The notes: generated from the letters alone by a model not told the origin. Shown: positions 5,666 through 12,939, counted from the stretch's first letter. The stretch: 13,648 bases of DNA from J088 sp003695505 [NCBI: Candidatus Dadabacteria bacterium] (GCA_003695505.1 RFIY01000275.1:1-13648), one strand, 5' to 3'. A program made the numbers and translations.

Positions 5666-7650
5666 CGGCGCGACGGCTTGCGGACGAGCCGTCACTCTAC
5701 CTGCAACAGCACGCCGATCAGCCCGTCGACTGGTATCCGTGGGGCGAAGCAGCGTTGTCGCGGGCAGCGGAGCGTGACGTCCCGATTCTGATCAGCAGCG
5801 GCTACGCGACCTGTCACTGGTGCCATGTAATGGCCCACGAATGCTTCGAGGATGCCGAGGTTGCCGATTGGATCAATCGGCACTTCGTGCCGATCAAGAT
5901 CGACCGTGAAGAGTTGCCGCACATCGACGCCCAGTACATGGCCGCCCTGCTCGCCATTCAGGGGCATGGCGGCTGGCCACTGACGGTGTTCGCATTGCCC
6001 GACGGGCGACCATTTTTTGCCGGCACATATTTTCCGAAGCACGCCCGCAACGGGCACCCCGGGTTTCTTGAGCTGTTGCAGCGGATTGTGGACGCCTGGC
6101 GCAACGACCGGGACCGCCTCGAGCAGGACGCCGCGCGCATTACCGAAGCGGTCCGAACGCGTAGCCGGCTGCCGGAGCCGCGGGATGTCGCCGACGATCA
6201 GGCGGCGCAGGTGCTGATGATGTCGTTGCAGCGCGTCGACAGCCAGTGGGGCGGGCTGGGCGATGCGCCCAAATTCCCGCCGCACGCCGCATTGCGGTTC
6301 TGGCAGTCACACGGCGATGCGCCCGCAGCACGAGAAGCGCTGGAACATACACTTGCCGCGCTGCTCTGGCGGGGGCTGCGCGACCAGGTCGGGGGCGCCT
6401 GGCATCGCTACTGCGTCGACCGAGCCTGGATCGTGCCGCATTTCGAACAGATGCTCTACGACAATGCCCAGTTGATCGATGTGCTCGCGCAGCAGGTTCT
6501 CGACACCCAGCGTCCGGGAGACCGGTTTGTGCTGACACAGGCGACCGTCACGCTGTTGATGGACTGGGTGACCAGCGAGGGCTGGCTCGCCGCAGGCTGG
6601 GACGCGGACGATCCGTGTGGCGAGGGGCACTACTATACCTGGACACCCGACGAACTGCGCGCGGCATTGCTGGACGATGCCGACTGGGCGATCGAGTTCT
6701 TTCAGGTCGAAGCGAATGGCCCGGTCGATGGCCGCTGCACACTTGTGCCGCGGGCCGATCCATTCGATCCCCGACAGGCGACCAGCGAGGATGCGGATCA
6801 GTATCGCCATGCCGTTCGGGTTCTCGCGGCCGAACGCCACGGTCGCCCGGCGCCGGCGCGTGATGACAAAGGTATCGTTGCCGACAATGGTCTGGCGCTC
6901 CGGGCGTTGGCGCGAGCGGTGCTCGCCGTGGGGAGCGGCCTGGCCGAACGTGTCACACCGCTGGCACACCTTTTGCGCGAGCGTGCTGAGAAATCTCTGC
7001 CGCGCGCATGGTTTACTGATGATCAGACGCGGGGGCGGGCCGGGCTCGATGACGTCGCGGCGCTCGGGCTGGGGTTGCTGCACTGGGGGCTGATCGAGGA
7101 CGCACCCGAGTTCGTCCGTACGTCCCGGCAGTTGCTCGAGCAGGCACGGTTGTCGTTTTTTCGTGGCGGCCGCTGGCATGTGGCGCAGGATGATGACTTT
7201 GTGCTCGGCACGCCGGCGGGAGTCTGGGATCAGCAGACCGTCGCGCCCATGGTGTTGCTCGGCGAATGGTTGCTGACCTTTGCCGCGCTGACCGGAGACG
7301 ATGCGGACACCGACACCTGGCTGGCCTTTCGGCATCAGGTCTCGGGCGCGATGGCGGCCGCCCCGCTCGGGACGCTCGACCTGTGGCGGCTGGCGCGGCT
7401 GGCGGATCGCGGGCTGCGCGTCGTTTCGCTGACCGGGCAGGCGGACGGCTGGTTTGCACGTGCTGCCTCGCGGACGCCGGTCGATGTGCTGTGGCTGCGC
7501 CCGCGCGTCGCGGCCGAACTCGGGCGACAGGATCTTGCTGGTGACGAGGCGCGTGCGATCATTTGTCGCGGTACGGTCTGCGAGGCGCCGTGCGAGCAGC
7601 CGGGTGCGTTGCTGGAGCGACTGCGTCCATCCGATTCATCCGGCAGTTGA
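5662..7650 (+). CDS. YyaL/SSP411-type thioredoxin-domain protein (DUF255)
   Basis: A 662-residue member of the YyaL/spermatogenesis-associated protein 20 family. An N-terminal thioredoxin-like domain (about 1-170) carries the hallmark GYATCHWCHVMAHECF with the CxxC pair Cys51 and Cys54. DREELPHIDAQYM, GHGGWPLTVFALPD and GTYFPK follow, in family order. The remainder is an (alpha/alpha)6-barrel region resembling N-acyl-glucosamine epimerases and glycosidases, with VGGAWHRYCVDRAWIVPHFEQMLYDNAQL (243-271), the DADDPCGEGHYYTWT motif (314-328), and a terminal ICRGTVCEAPC (Cys635, Cys640). All family landmarks are present and the length is typical or slightly short. The biochemical function of the family is not established. 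The ATG overlaps the lapA-like stop (ATGA) and there is no separate ribosome binding site, so translation is probably coupled. Confidence 0.92.
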   Translation: MTARRLADEPSLYLQQHADQPVDWYPWGEAALSRAAERDVPILISSGYATCHWCHVMAHECFEDAEVADWINRHFVPIKIDREELPHIDAQYMAALLAIQGHGGWPLTVFALPDGRPFFAGTYFPKHARNGHPGFLELLQRIVDAWRNDRDRLEQDAARITEAVRTRSRLPEPRDVADDQAAQVLMMSLQRVDSQWGGLGDAPKFPPHAALRFWQSHGDAPAAREALEHTLAALLWRGLRDQVGGAWHRYCVDRAWIVPHFEQMLYDNAQLIDVLAQQVLDTQRPGDRFVLTQATVTLLMDWVTSEGWLAAGWDADDPCGEGHYYTWTPDELRAALLDDADWAIEFFQVEANGPVDGRCTLVPRADPFDPRQATSEDADQYRHAVRVLAAERHGRPAPARDDKGIVADNGLALRALARAVLAVGSGLAERVTPLAHLLRERAEKSLPRAWFTDDQTRGRAGLDDVAALGLGLLHWGLIEDAPEFVRTSRQLLEQARLSFFRGGRWHVAQDDDFVLGTPAGVWDQQTVAPMVLLGEWLLTFAALTGDDADTDTWLAFRHQVSGAMAAAPLGTLDLWRLARLADRGLRVVSLTGQADGWFARAASRTPVDVLWLRPRVAAELGRQDLAGDEARAIICRGTVCEAPCEQPGALLERLRPSDSSGS

Positions 7651-7654
7651 CTGT

Positions 7655-7677
7655 GCGAAAATGGTATAACGTTTCGC
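7655..7677 (+). promoter_or_regulatory. candidate extended -10 promoter bracketed by an inverted repeat
   Basis: TGGTATAAC (7662-7670) fits the extended -10 form TGnTATAAT with one mismatch. A TTGACT at 7647-7652 is too close (12 bases) to be a normal -35 element, so recognition would rely on the extended -10. GCGAAA (7655-7660) and TTTCGC (7672-7677) form a 6-bp inverted repeat around the -10 and could be an operator. Transcription would start near 7677, giving a leader of roughly 28 nt to the ATG at 7705. Confidence 0.45.
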
Positions 7678-7704
7678 GAAGAACTTGCTGAGGATACAGG
7701 AACG

Positions 7705-8433
7705 ATGGCGAAAAAGAAGCGTAAGAAATCGACATCCCCCGCTACACGCGGTGGCGCGAAAGCGAAGGCATTGGCGACGCCCTCGGCGCAGGAAGCCGGG
7801 TCTTCCGCGGCGTTCGTGACGGGTGTGATTGCGGCGACCGCGCTCGCGTTTCTGTTCCCGGTCTGGTACAGCAGCAAGGCTGTTTCCTTCCGGGGCATCG
7901 ACATGTTGTTGCATCCGACGCGCCTGCCGGCCCCCGTGCAAAACGGCCTCAACGGTTTCGGTGGTGCCGCCGCGGTCGCCATTCTGATCGTCCTGCTCGT
8001 GGCGGCGATGGGGCTTGGTTTTTTCTGGACGCGGCTCTACACACGGCCAGCGGATGGCGAAGATGTGCCGCTGTGGCGCCGCATCGTGACCCGCGAGAAC
8101 GGGCTTTCCATCGTTTCGTTGGGGTTGGCGACGGGTGGCCTCGCCGTGTTGCTGGTGTTCCTGAATATGCAGGTCATCAACCATCGTGAATGGCCGGTCG
8201 TGACCGAATCCGTGCTGCTGTTCCTTGCGGCGCTCGCGTCACTGCGCGGCGTTGCGGCGGTTGATGCGGCAGAGGGCCGCGGGAACCCCGCCCTGAGTCC
8301 GCTGGACTGGGGGATCTGGCTCGGTGGACTCATTGCGACCGCATTGTTCCACTATCTCTGGATCTGTTACGTCCTGATCCGACCCGCGCCGAAGGCTCTG
8401 GTGAACGGACTGCTGGCGCGTTTCGCACGCTGA
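7705..8433 (+). CDS. multi-pass inner-membrane protein of unknown function
   Basis: A 242-residue protein I do not recognise. The N-terminus is very basic (MAKKKRKK) and low in complexity to about residue 33, suggesting a cytoplasmic tail. About five hydrophobic segments follow: roughly 33-55, 86-108, 122-147, 157-173 and 201-226. No enzymatic motif or cysteine pair is evident. The length and topology resemble small integral membrane proteins of unknown role. AGGA at 7698-7701 is close to the ATG (three-base spacing), and a second GAGGA at 7690-7694 has ten-base spacing. The upstream 54 bases carry a candidate promoter, so it may be a separate unit from the YyaL gene. The next gene, an M23 endopeptidase, starts 24 nt after its stop, so the two may be co-transcribed and both act at the cell envelope; this is inference from position. 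Confidence 0.82.
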   Translation: MAKKKRKKSTSPATRGGAKAKALATPSAQEAGSSAAFVTGVIAATALAFLFPVWYSSKAVSFRGIDMLLHPTRLPAPVQNGLNGFGGAAAVAILIVLLVAAMGLGFFWTRLYTRPADGEDVPLWRRIVTRENGLSIVSLGLATGGLAVLLVFLNMQVINHREWPVVTESVLLFLAALASLRGVAAVDAAEGRGNPALSPLDWGIWLGGLIATALFHYLWICYVLIRPAPKALVNGLLARFAR

Positions 8434-8457
8434 GCGCCGGCGGGTCGCGGCAACACG

Positions 8458-9861
8458 ATGATGCAGCGGGATCTGGGACGCCCCGGCGTGCTGGCGGGGC
8501 AGCGCCGTCCCCGTCGCCGTCCGCCCGGGTACTGGTTTCTGATCATCGCGGCGGCGGGCATCATCACCGCACTGTTCTGGCCGCGAACCCAACAGACGCG
8601 CTCCGACGCGACATCCGTACACACGGTCGCCGGCGCTGCGCCAGCGCTGGTCACTGCGGCGCCGGTGACCGAAGAAACGCTCGAGGATGCGATCCTCGCC
8701 GACGAATCCGGCACCACCGAAACGAGCATCGGACGCGTGCGGTTTGGTCCGCCGGATCCGTTCGCTGAAATCCAGGCCATCGTACAACGTGGTCAGACGC
8801 TCTTCGATGCGCTGATCGCGGCCGGCCTGCCGCGAGGCGAGGCAGGTAGCGTCGTCGCCGCACTGAAGCCGCTCGTGGATTTTCGCCGGATTCGTCCCGG
8901 AGACCGGTTCGAAGGGCTGCTCTGGCTGTCGGAGTCGCTGATCGAGGGAACGTTCTACCACGGAGATCTGGATCGCTTTCGCCTGCGTCGTCACGACGGT
9001 CGTCTCGAAGCCGAGGCCGATCCGATTCCGGTTGTCGCGGCGACCACGGTCGTCAGTGGCGTCGTCGAGTCCAGCCTCTTCGATGCCATTTATGCCGCAG
9101 GTGAGCGACCGTCGCTGATTATGTCGTTCGTCGACCTGTTTTCGTGGGATTTCGACTTTGGTCAGCAGACGCGTAAGGGCGATCGCTTCGCGATGCTCAT
9201 CGAAAAGCACTACGCCAATGACAAATTCTATGGCTACGGCCCGATTCAGGCGGCCCGATACATATCAAAGACGTTTGGCGTCTTCGAAGCCTGCTGGCAC
9301 GACGGCAGTGACGATCTGCGCGGCTACTATCACCCCGACGGCACCTCCGTGCGCGGCGCGTTTCTGCGCGCGCCGGTGAAGTACTCGCGCATTTCCAGCG
9401 GTTACTCGCTGAGCCGCCTGCATCCGGTCCTGGGGGTGCGGCGTCCGCACCGCGGGATCGACTATGCCGCGCCGACCGGAACGCCGGTCTATGCGGTGGC
9501 CGACGGTATCGTGCTCGACGCGCGCTGGATGGGGGGGGCGGGACGCGCGGTTCGCATCCGCCATCCGAACGGCTGGATCACCAGCTACAGCCATTTGTCG
9601 AAGATCCTGGTTCGCAAGGGACAGCACGTTCGCCAGGGACAGATGGTGGGCCGTGTCGGCAGCAGCGGCTATGCGACCGGTCCGCATCTCGACTACCGGA
9701 TCAAGATCGGTGGGAAGTTCGTCAATCCGTTGAAGGTGAAGTTCCCGCGAGGCAAAAAAATCCCGGCTGCGGAGCGACCCGAGTTTGAGGCGCGCTGTCG
9801 CCTCAAACTGGATCAGCTCGAGACTCAGGTCGCAGCACTCGCATCGTCGTCCGCGCCCTGA
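8458..9861 (+). CDS. membrane-anchored M23 murein endopeptidase, OapA/MepM-like
   Basis: A 467-residue predicted periplasmic peptidoglycan hydrolase anchored by one helix near residues 24-41. Residues 105-155 (IVQRGQTLFDALIAAGL ... RRIRPGDRFEGLL) resemble the OapA/LysM-like domain of MepM proteins, and about 200-300 the second N-terminal domain. The M23 (LytM) domain spans about 305-427, with PHRGIDYAAPTGTPVYAVADG (His331, Asp335 as metal ligands), SYSHLS (His379) and TGPHLDYRI. In the last motif the expected HLH reads HLD (His410, Asp412), so one usual zinc ligand is Asp. The family cleaves D,D cross-links between stem peptides during wall growth. Two ATGs (8458, 8461) begin the frame and the Shine-Dalgarno is weak. 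Its 3' end overlaps the convergent ATPase gene by 37 bp. An eight-G run (9531-9538) and a seven-A run (9754-9760) occur within the coding sequence. Confidence 0.9.
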   Translation: MMQRDLGRPGVLAGQRRPRRRPPGYWFLIIAAAGIITALFWPRTQQTRSDATSVHTVAGAAPALVTAAPVTEETLEDAILADESGTTETSIGRVRFGPPDPFAEIQAIVQRGQTLFDALIAAGLPRGEAGSVVAALKPLVDFRRIRPGDRFEGLLWLSESLIEGTFYHGDLDRFRLRRHDGRLEAEADPIPVVAATTVVSGVVESSLFDAIYAAGERPSLIMSFVDLFSWDFDFGQQTRKGDRFAMLIEKHYANDKFYGYGPIQAARYISKTFGVFEACWHDGSDDLRGYYHPDGTSVRGAFLRAPVKYSRISSGYSLSRLHPVLGVRRPHRGIDYAAPTGTPVYAVADGIVLDARWMGGAGRAVRIRHPNGWITSYSHLSKILVRKGQHVRQGQMVGRVGSSGYATGPHLDYRIKIGGKFVNPLKVKFPRGKKIPAAERPEFEARCRLKLDQLETQVAALASSSAP

Positions 9862-10721
9862 TCGGCGGCCAGCGCTGCCAGGACGAACTGGCGTGCGGTT
9901 CGCCCGCTACGGGTGCCTCTGCGACGCGCAAAACGTAACGCTTCATCCAGAAATTGCGGGCCTCCCGGCAGGGCAGGTGCGATACGGCTGCGCCAGTGCT
10001 CGACGATCTGCAAGTAGGTGGCCTGATTGAGGGGCGGGAACGACAACCACAGCCCGAATCGATCCGCGAACGCCAGCTTGTCTTCGATCGCTTCGGATTC
10101 GTGCAGTTCGCCATCGACGACCCGTGTGCCGGCCTGATCGGCGGTCGTTTGCGGCAGCAGGTGTCTGCGATTACTGGTGACGACGAACAGCACATTGTCA
10201 GGTTGCGCGAGCGCGCTGCCTTCGAGCAGCCCCTTCAGACTGTGGTAGTTTGCGTCGGCTGATGAGAACGTCAGGTCGTCACAAAAGACAATGAACCGTT
10301 CCGGCCGGTCGGTCAGCCGTTCGAGCAGGTCTGGCAGCGTCGCAAGATCGCCGGGCGCGATCGCGATCAGGCGTACGTCGGGGTCGTCGCGCTGGACGCT
10401 CGCGAACACGGCGCGAACGAGTGAAGACTTTCCGGTGCCGCGTGCTCCGGCAAGCAGGACATGGTTGGCCGGCGCGCCACGCGCGAACGCCCGAATGGTT
10501 TGCAGCAGCGCCGTGCGCTGCCGGTCGAGACCGAGCAGGTCGTCCAGGAACGGCAGATCTGGGTGGCGCACCGGGCGCAGTCGACCCGGATGCCCGTGCC
10601 AGTACAGGACGGGCGCGTCCGGAATAGAGTCGCTTTCACAATCGCTGCCAGCGAGGCGTTCGAGCGCTCTGGCCATGCGCTCCAGAATCGGAGCGACGTG
10701 TTGGTTCTGGATCTCGACCAT
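9825..10721 (-). CDS. DUF815-family AAA+ ATP-binding protein
   Basis: A 298-residue cytosolic P-loop ATPase. Walker A is GARGTGKS (92-99). Walker B is FIVFCDDLTF with Asp148 and Asp149. A sensor-1-like VVTSNRRHLLP with Asn184 follows, then RFGLWLSFPPLNQATYLQIVEHW and a C-terminal SGRTARQFV with candidate arginines. The order and the WHGHPGRLRPVRHPDLPFLDDLLGLDRQR lead-in match DUF815 proteins, whose function is unknown. The open frame extends upstream to 10844, but I chose ATG 10721: ACGGA (10733-10729) lies seven bases upstream, MVEIQNQ begins a sensible domain, and a further extension would use up the divergent promoter space before hemE. The gene converges on the M23 gene with a 37-bp overlap and diverges from hemE. 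It is monocistronic as far as the window shows. Confidence 0.9.
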   Translation of the reverse strand: MVEIQNQHVAPILERMARALERLAGSDCESDSIPDAPVLYWHGHPGRLRPVRHPDLPFLDDLLGLDRQRTALLQTIRAFARGAPANHVLLAGARGTGKSSLVRAVFASVQRDDPDVRLIAIAPGDLATLPDLLERLTDRPERFIVFCDDLTFSSADANYHSLKGLLEGSALAQPDNVLFVVTSNRRHLLPQTTADQAGTRVVDGELHESEAIEDKLAFADRFGLWLSFPPLNQATYLQIVEHWRSRIAPALPGGPQFLDEALRFARRRGTRSGRTARQFVLAALAADQGADDDASAAT

Positions 10722-10728
10722 GGTATTT

Positions 10729-10733
10729 TCCGT
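10729..10733 (-). promoter_or_regulatory. ribosome binding site that sets the DUF815 ATPase start
   Basis: ACGGA on the minus strand, seven bases before the ATG at 10721. It favours this start over the ATGs up to 123 bases further upstream in the same frame. Confidence 0.5.
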
Positions 10734-10746
10734 GACCGACTGTCTG

Positions 10747-10775
10747 TTGTCCGCAATGGGACGGTAGAATATACA
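10747..10775 (+). promoter_or_regulatory. candidate sigma-70 promoter of hemE
   Basis: TTGTCC (10747-10752) and TATACA (10770-10775) lie 17 bases apart, each matching four of six consensus positions. Transcription would begin near 10782, leaving a leader of about 85 nt before the hemE ATG. The region 10722-10867 is the only non-coding space between hemE and the divergent ATPase gene, so promoters for both must lie here or be embedded in the neighbours. I see no terminator-like hairpin or recognisable riboswitch in the leader. Confidence 0.4.
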
Positions 10776-10857
10776 GGGTATCTGGTTTTCGCCCGAAGGC
10801 GCATGCCCGTTCGCGGCGGTTGTCATCCCTGACCAGGTGAACAAATCTCATCCTGCT

Positions 10858-10861
10858 GGAG
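10858..10861 (+). promoter_or_regulatory. ribosome binding site of hemE
   Basis: GGAG six bases before the ATG at 10868, in good position to support that start. Confidence 0.7.
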
Positions 10862-10867
10862 TAACTC

Positions 10868-11899
10868 ATGTCGACGCCACGCCCCGATTTTCTGGCCGCG
10901 CTCGCCGGACGCAACGACGGCCCGCCGCCGCTCTGGATGATGCGCCAGGCCGGAAGGACGCTGGCATCGTATCGCAAGTTGCGCGAAGGAACGGATTTTC
11001 TGACGTTTTGCAAGACACCCGAGCTGGCGGCAGAGGCGACGCTGTTGCCTGTACGCGAGCTGGGCGTCGATGCCGCGATCCTGTTTGCCGACATCCTGCT
11101 GCCAGCCGAAGCGCTCGGGCTGGAACTGCACTTCGAGGAAGGGGTTGGCCCCGTGACCAGTCCGCCCGTACGCAGCGCCGCCGACGCCGCCCAATTGCAA
11201 CGTCGCGACGTTGCTGAGACCTGTGATTATCTGGCTGGCGTCATTCGCCGCGTCCGCGCCGGTTTGCCCGAGGGCGTGCCGCTGATCGGTTTCGCTCCGA
11301 GTCCGTGGACGCTGGCGGCCTATCTGGTCGAGGGGCGCGCCCGCAAGGGATTTCCTGCGCTCAAGACGTTCACCTATGCTGATCCGGCCGGGTTTGCAGC
11401 GTTTCTCGACCTGCTGACCGATACCCTGTGCGCGTACGGGCAATTACAGGTGGAAGCAGGCGTGCAGGCGTTCCAGATCTTTGACACCTGGGCCGAGCTG
11501 CTACCGCCGCCGCTGTTCTACGAGCTTGTGCTGCCACGGGTGCAGCGGCTTGCGGATGCGATTGACGTGCCGGTGATCTATTTTGCCAAGGGTACGGCGG
11601 CATTTTTCGAACAGCTTTGCCCACTGCGTGTTGCCGCGCTCGGCTGTGACTGGACGATCGACATTGCAGAGGCGAGGCAGCGCTGTTCGGGCAAGGCGTT
11701 GCAGGGCAATCTCGATCCGACGGTTCTCTATGCGCCTGCAGAAGCGATTCAACGCGAGACCTGGGCGATGCTCGACAAGATGCAGGGGGATCGTGCTTAC
11801 GTCGTCAATCTCGGCCACGGTCTCGCACCGGATATTCCCGAGAGCCACGTCCACGCATTTGTCGAAGCCGTGCGGAGCTGGACGCCGGATCACGAATGA
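10868..11899 (+). CDS. hemE: uroporphyrinogen decarboxylase
   Basis: A 343-residue cytosolic enzyme that removes four carboxyl groups from uroporphyrinogen III to give coproporphyrinogen III in haem synthesis. The N-terminal signature PLWMMRQAGR (21-30) supplies Arg26 and Arg30. ILFADILLP holds Asp75, the key catalytic aspartate. GFAPSPWTLAAYLVEG (141-156) is the second signature, with Tyr152. VVNLGHGLAPDIPE holds His317. These correspond to Arg37, Arg41, Asp86, Tyr164 and His339 of the human enzyme. Length is normal. Small deviations are P at position 144 where a small residue is usual, T31 in place of the Tyr of the common GRYLPEY, and FDTWAE (205-210) where FDTWGG or FDSWAG is common. A Shine-Dalgarno precedes the start, and the stop overlaps hemH as ATGA. 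Confidence 0.97.
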   Translation: MSTPRPDFLAALAGRNDGPPPLWMMRQAGRTLASYRKLREGTDFLTFCKTPELAAEATLLPVRELGVDAAILFADILLPAEALGLELHFEEGVGPVTSPPVRSAADAAQLQRRDVAETCDYLAGVIRRVRAGLPEGVPLIGFAPSPWTLAAYLVEGRARKGFPALKTFTYADPAGFAAFLDLLTDTLCAYGQLQVEAGVQAFQIFDTWAELLPPPLFYELVLPRVQRLADAIDVPVIYFAKGTAAFFEQLCPLRVAALGCDWTIDIAEARQRCSGKALQGNLDPTVLYAPAEAIQRETWAMLDKMQGDRAYVVNLGHGLAPDIPESHVHAFVEAVRSWTPDHE

Positions 11900-12936
11900 A
11901 CCAGGACGCTCCGCTTGGTGTCGTGCTGCTGAACCTCGGAGGACCGGAGACGCTCGATGACGTCCGGCCGTTCCTGTTCCGCCTGTTTCGGGATCCAGAT
12001 ATCATCCCGTTGCCGAAATGGCTGCGCTGGTTGTCGTGGCCGATCGCCTGGCTGATTGCGACCTTTCGGGCACCGAAAAGCCGGGAGGCGTACGCGTCAA
12101 TCGGTGGCGGCAGCCCGCTGCGTCGCACCAACGAGGCGGTCGCGCACAAATTGCGCGCAAGACTCGAAGCGCGCGGCCTGAACGTTCGCGTAGAGGTTGC
12201 GATGCGCTACTGGCATCCGCTCACCGAGGTGGCTGTCGCGCGGTTGAAGGAGGCCGGTTGCGAGCGCATCCTTTGCCTGCCGATGTATCCCCAGTATTCG
12301 ACGACCACGACGATGAGCAGCTACCGCGCATTCTGGCGCGCGCTGCGCAAGGCGCGCTGGGCGCCCGAGGTCACGCGCGTGCTCGATTATCATCTCGATC
12401 CGCGCTACCTGGATTGCGTTGCACGTCGGATCGAGGCGGCATTGGTACAGCTCTCCGAGCCTTACGGCGATGCCTGCGTGCTGTTCAGCGCGCATTCGAT
12501 CCCGCAGGATCGCGTCGATCAGGAAGGGGATCCCTATCCTGAGCATGTCGAGGCCATGTGCGCGGCGCTCGCGGTGCGACTTCCCGATGGGCTGAAGTGG
12601 GAGCTGGCCTATCAAAGCCGTGTCGGACCAGTGGAATGGATCGGGCCACAGGTTCCGGACGCCATCGAGCGCCTGGCCGCCGAAGGCGTACGCCGAGTGA
12701 TCGTCGTGCCGGTCAGTTTCGTGTCCGAACATGTCGAGACCCTTGAAGAACTCGATCAGGAGTACCGTCATCTTGCCGAATCACTTGGCATTACACAGTT
12801 TCTGCGTGTCGCAACCGTCCAGGATGACGATGATTTTGTCGCCTTTCTCGAAGAACTTACGGCTGAGACGCTCCTGGGTGCCGGTGATACAGCCTGCCGC
12901 CGTGGCGCTGAACGTTGTATCTGTGCCGGTGGTTGA
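11896..12936 (+). CDS. hemH: ferrochelatase
   Basis: A 346-residue ferrochelatase that inserts Fe2+ into protoporphyrin IX, the last step of haem synthesis, at the cytosolic face of the inner membrane. Recognised by VVLLNLGGPETLDDVRPFL at the N-terminus, YPQYSTTTTMSSY (131-143), LFSAHSIPQDRVDQEGDPY with catalytic His200, and VSFVSEHVETLEELDQEY with His279 and Glu281, matching human His263, His341 and Glu343. The hydrophobic lip around 40-57 (LPKWLRWLSWPIAWLIATF) fits membrane association. The last 13 residues contain three cysteines (Cys334, Cys341, Cys343 in CRRGAERCIC), beyond the usual end of E. coli-like enzymes; these may be iron-sulfur ligands. The start overlaps the hemE stop in an ATGA, so HemE and HemH are coupled. 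The next gene follows after three bases. Confidence 0.96.
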   Translation: MNQDAPLGVVLLNLGGPETLDDVRPFLFRLFRDPDIIPLPKWLRWLSWPIAWLIATFRAPKSREAYASIGGGSPLRRTNEAVAHKLRARLEARGLNVRVEVAMRYWHPLTEVAVARLKEAGCERILCLPMYPQYSTTTTMSSYRAFWRALRKARWAPEVTRVLDYHLDPRYLDCVARRIEAALVQLSEPYGDACVLFSAHSIPQDRVDQEGDPYPEHVEAMCAALAVRLPDGLKWELAYQSRVGPVEWIGPQVPDAIERLAAEGVRRVIVVPVSFVSEHVETLEELDQEYRHLAESLGITQFLRVATVQDDDDFVAFLEELTAETLLGAGDTACRRGAERCICAGG

Positions 12937-12939
12937 AGC

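Noticed and set aside
6307-7335. A 342-codon minus-strand open frame
   Set aside because: It is antisense to the YyaL-family gene, which has a complete set of family motifs; no domain is recognisable in the antisense product.
7647-7652. TTGACT as the -35 element ahead of the membrane-protein gene
   Set aside because: It is only 12 bases from TATAAC and overlaps the preceding stop codon; the spacing is too short for a normal sigma-70 promoter.
8239-9210. A 323-codon minus-strand open frame spanning the end of the membrane-protein gene and the start of the M23 gene
   Set aside because: It covers two recognised plus-strand genes and their junction, and its product has no recognisable motif.
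10722-10844. A 41-codon upstream extension of the DUF815 ATPase gene
   Set aside because: The frame is open, but a ribosome binding site fits the start at 10721, the extension has no domain character, and it would occupy the promoter region shared with hemE.
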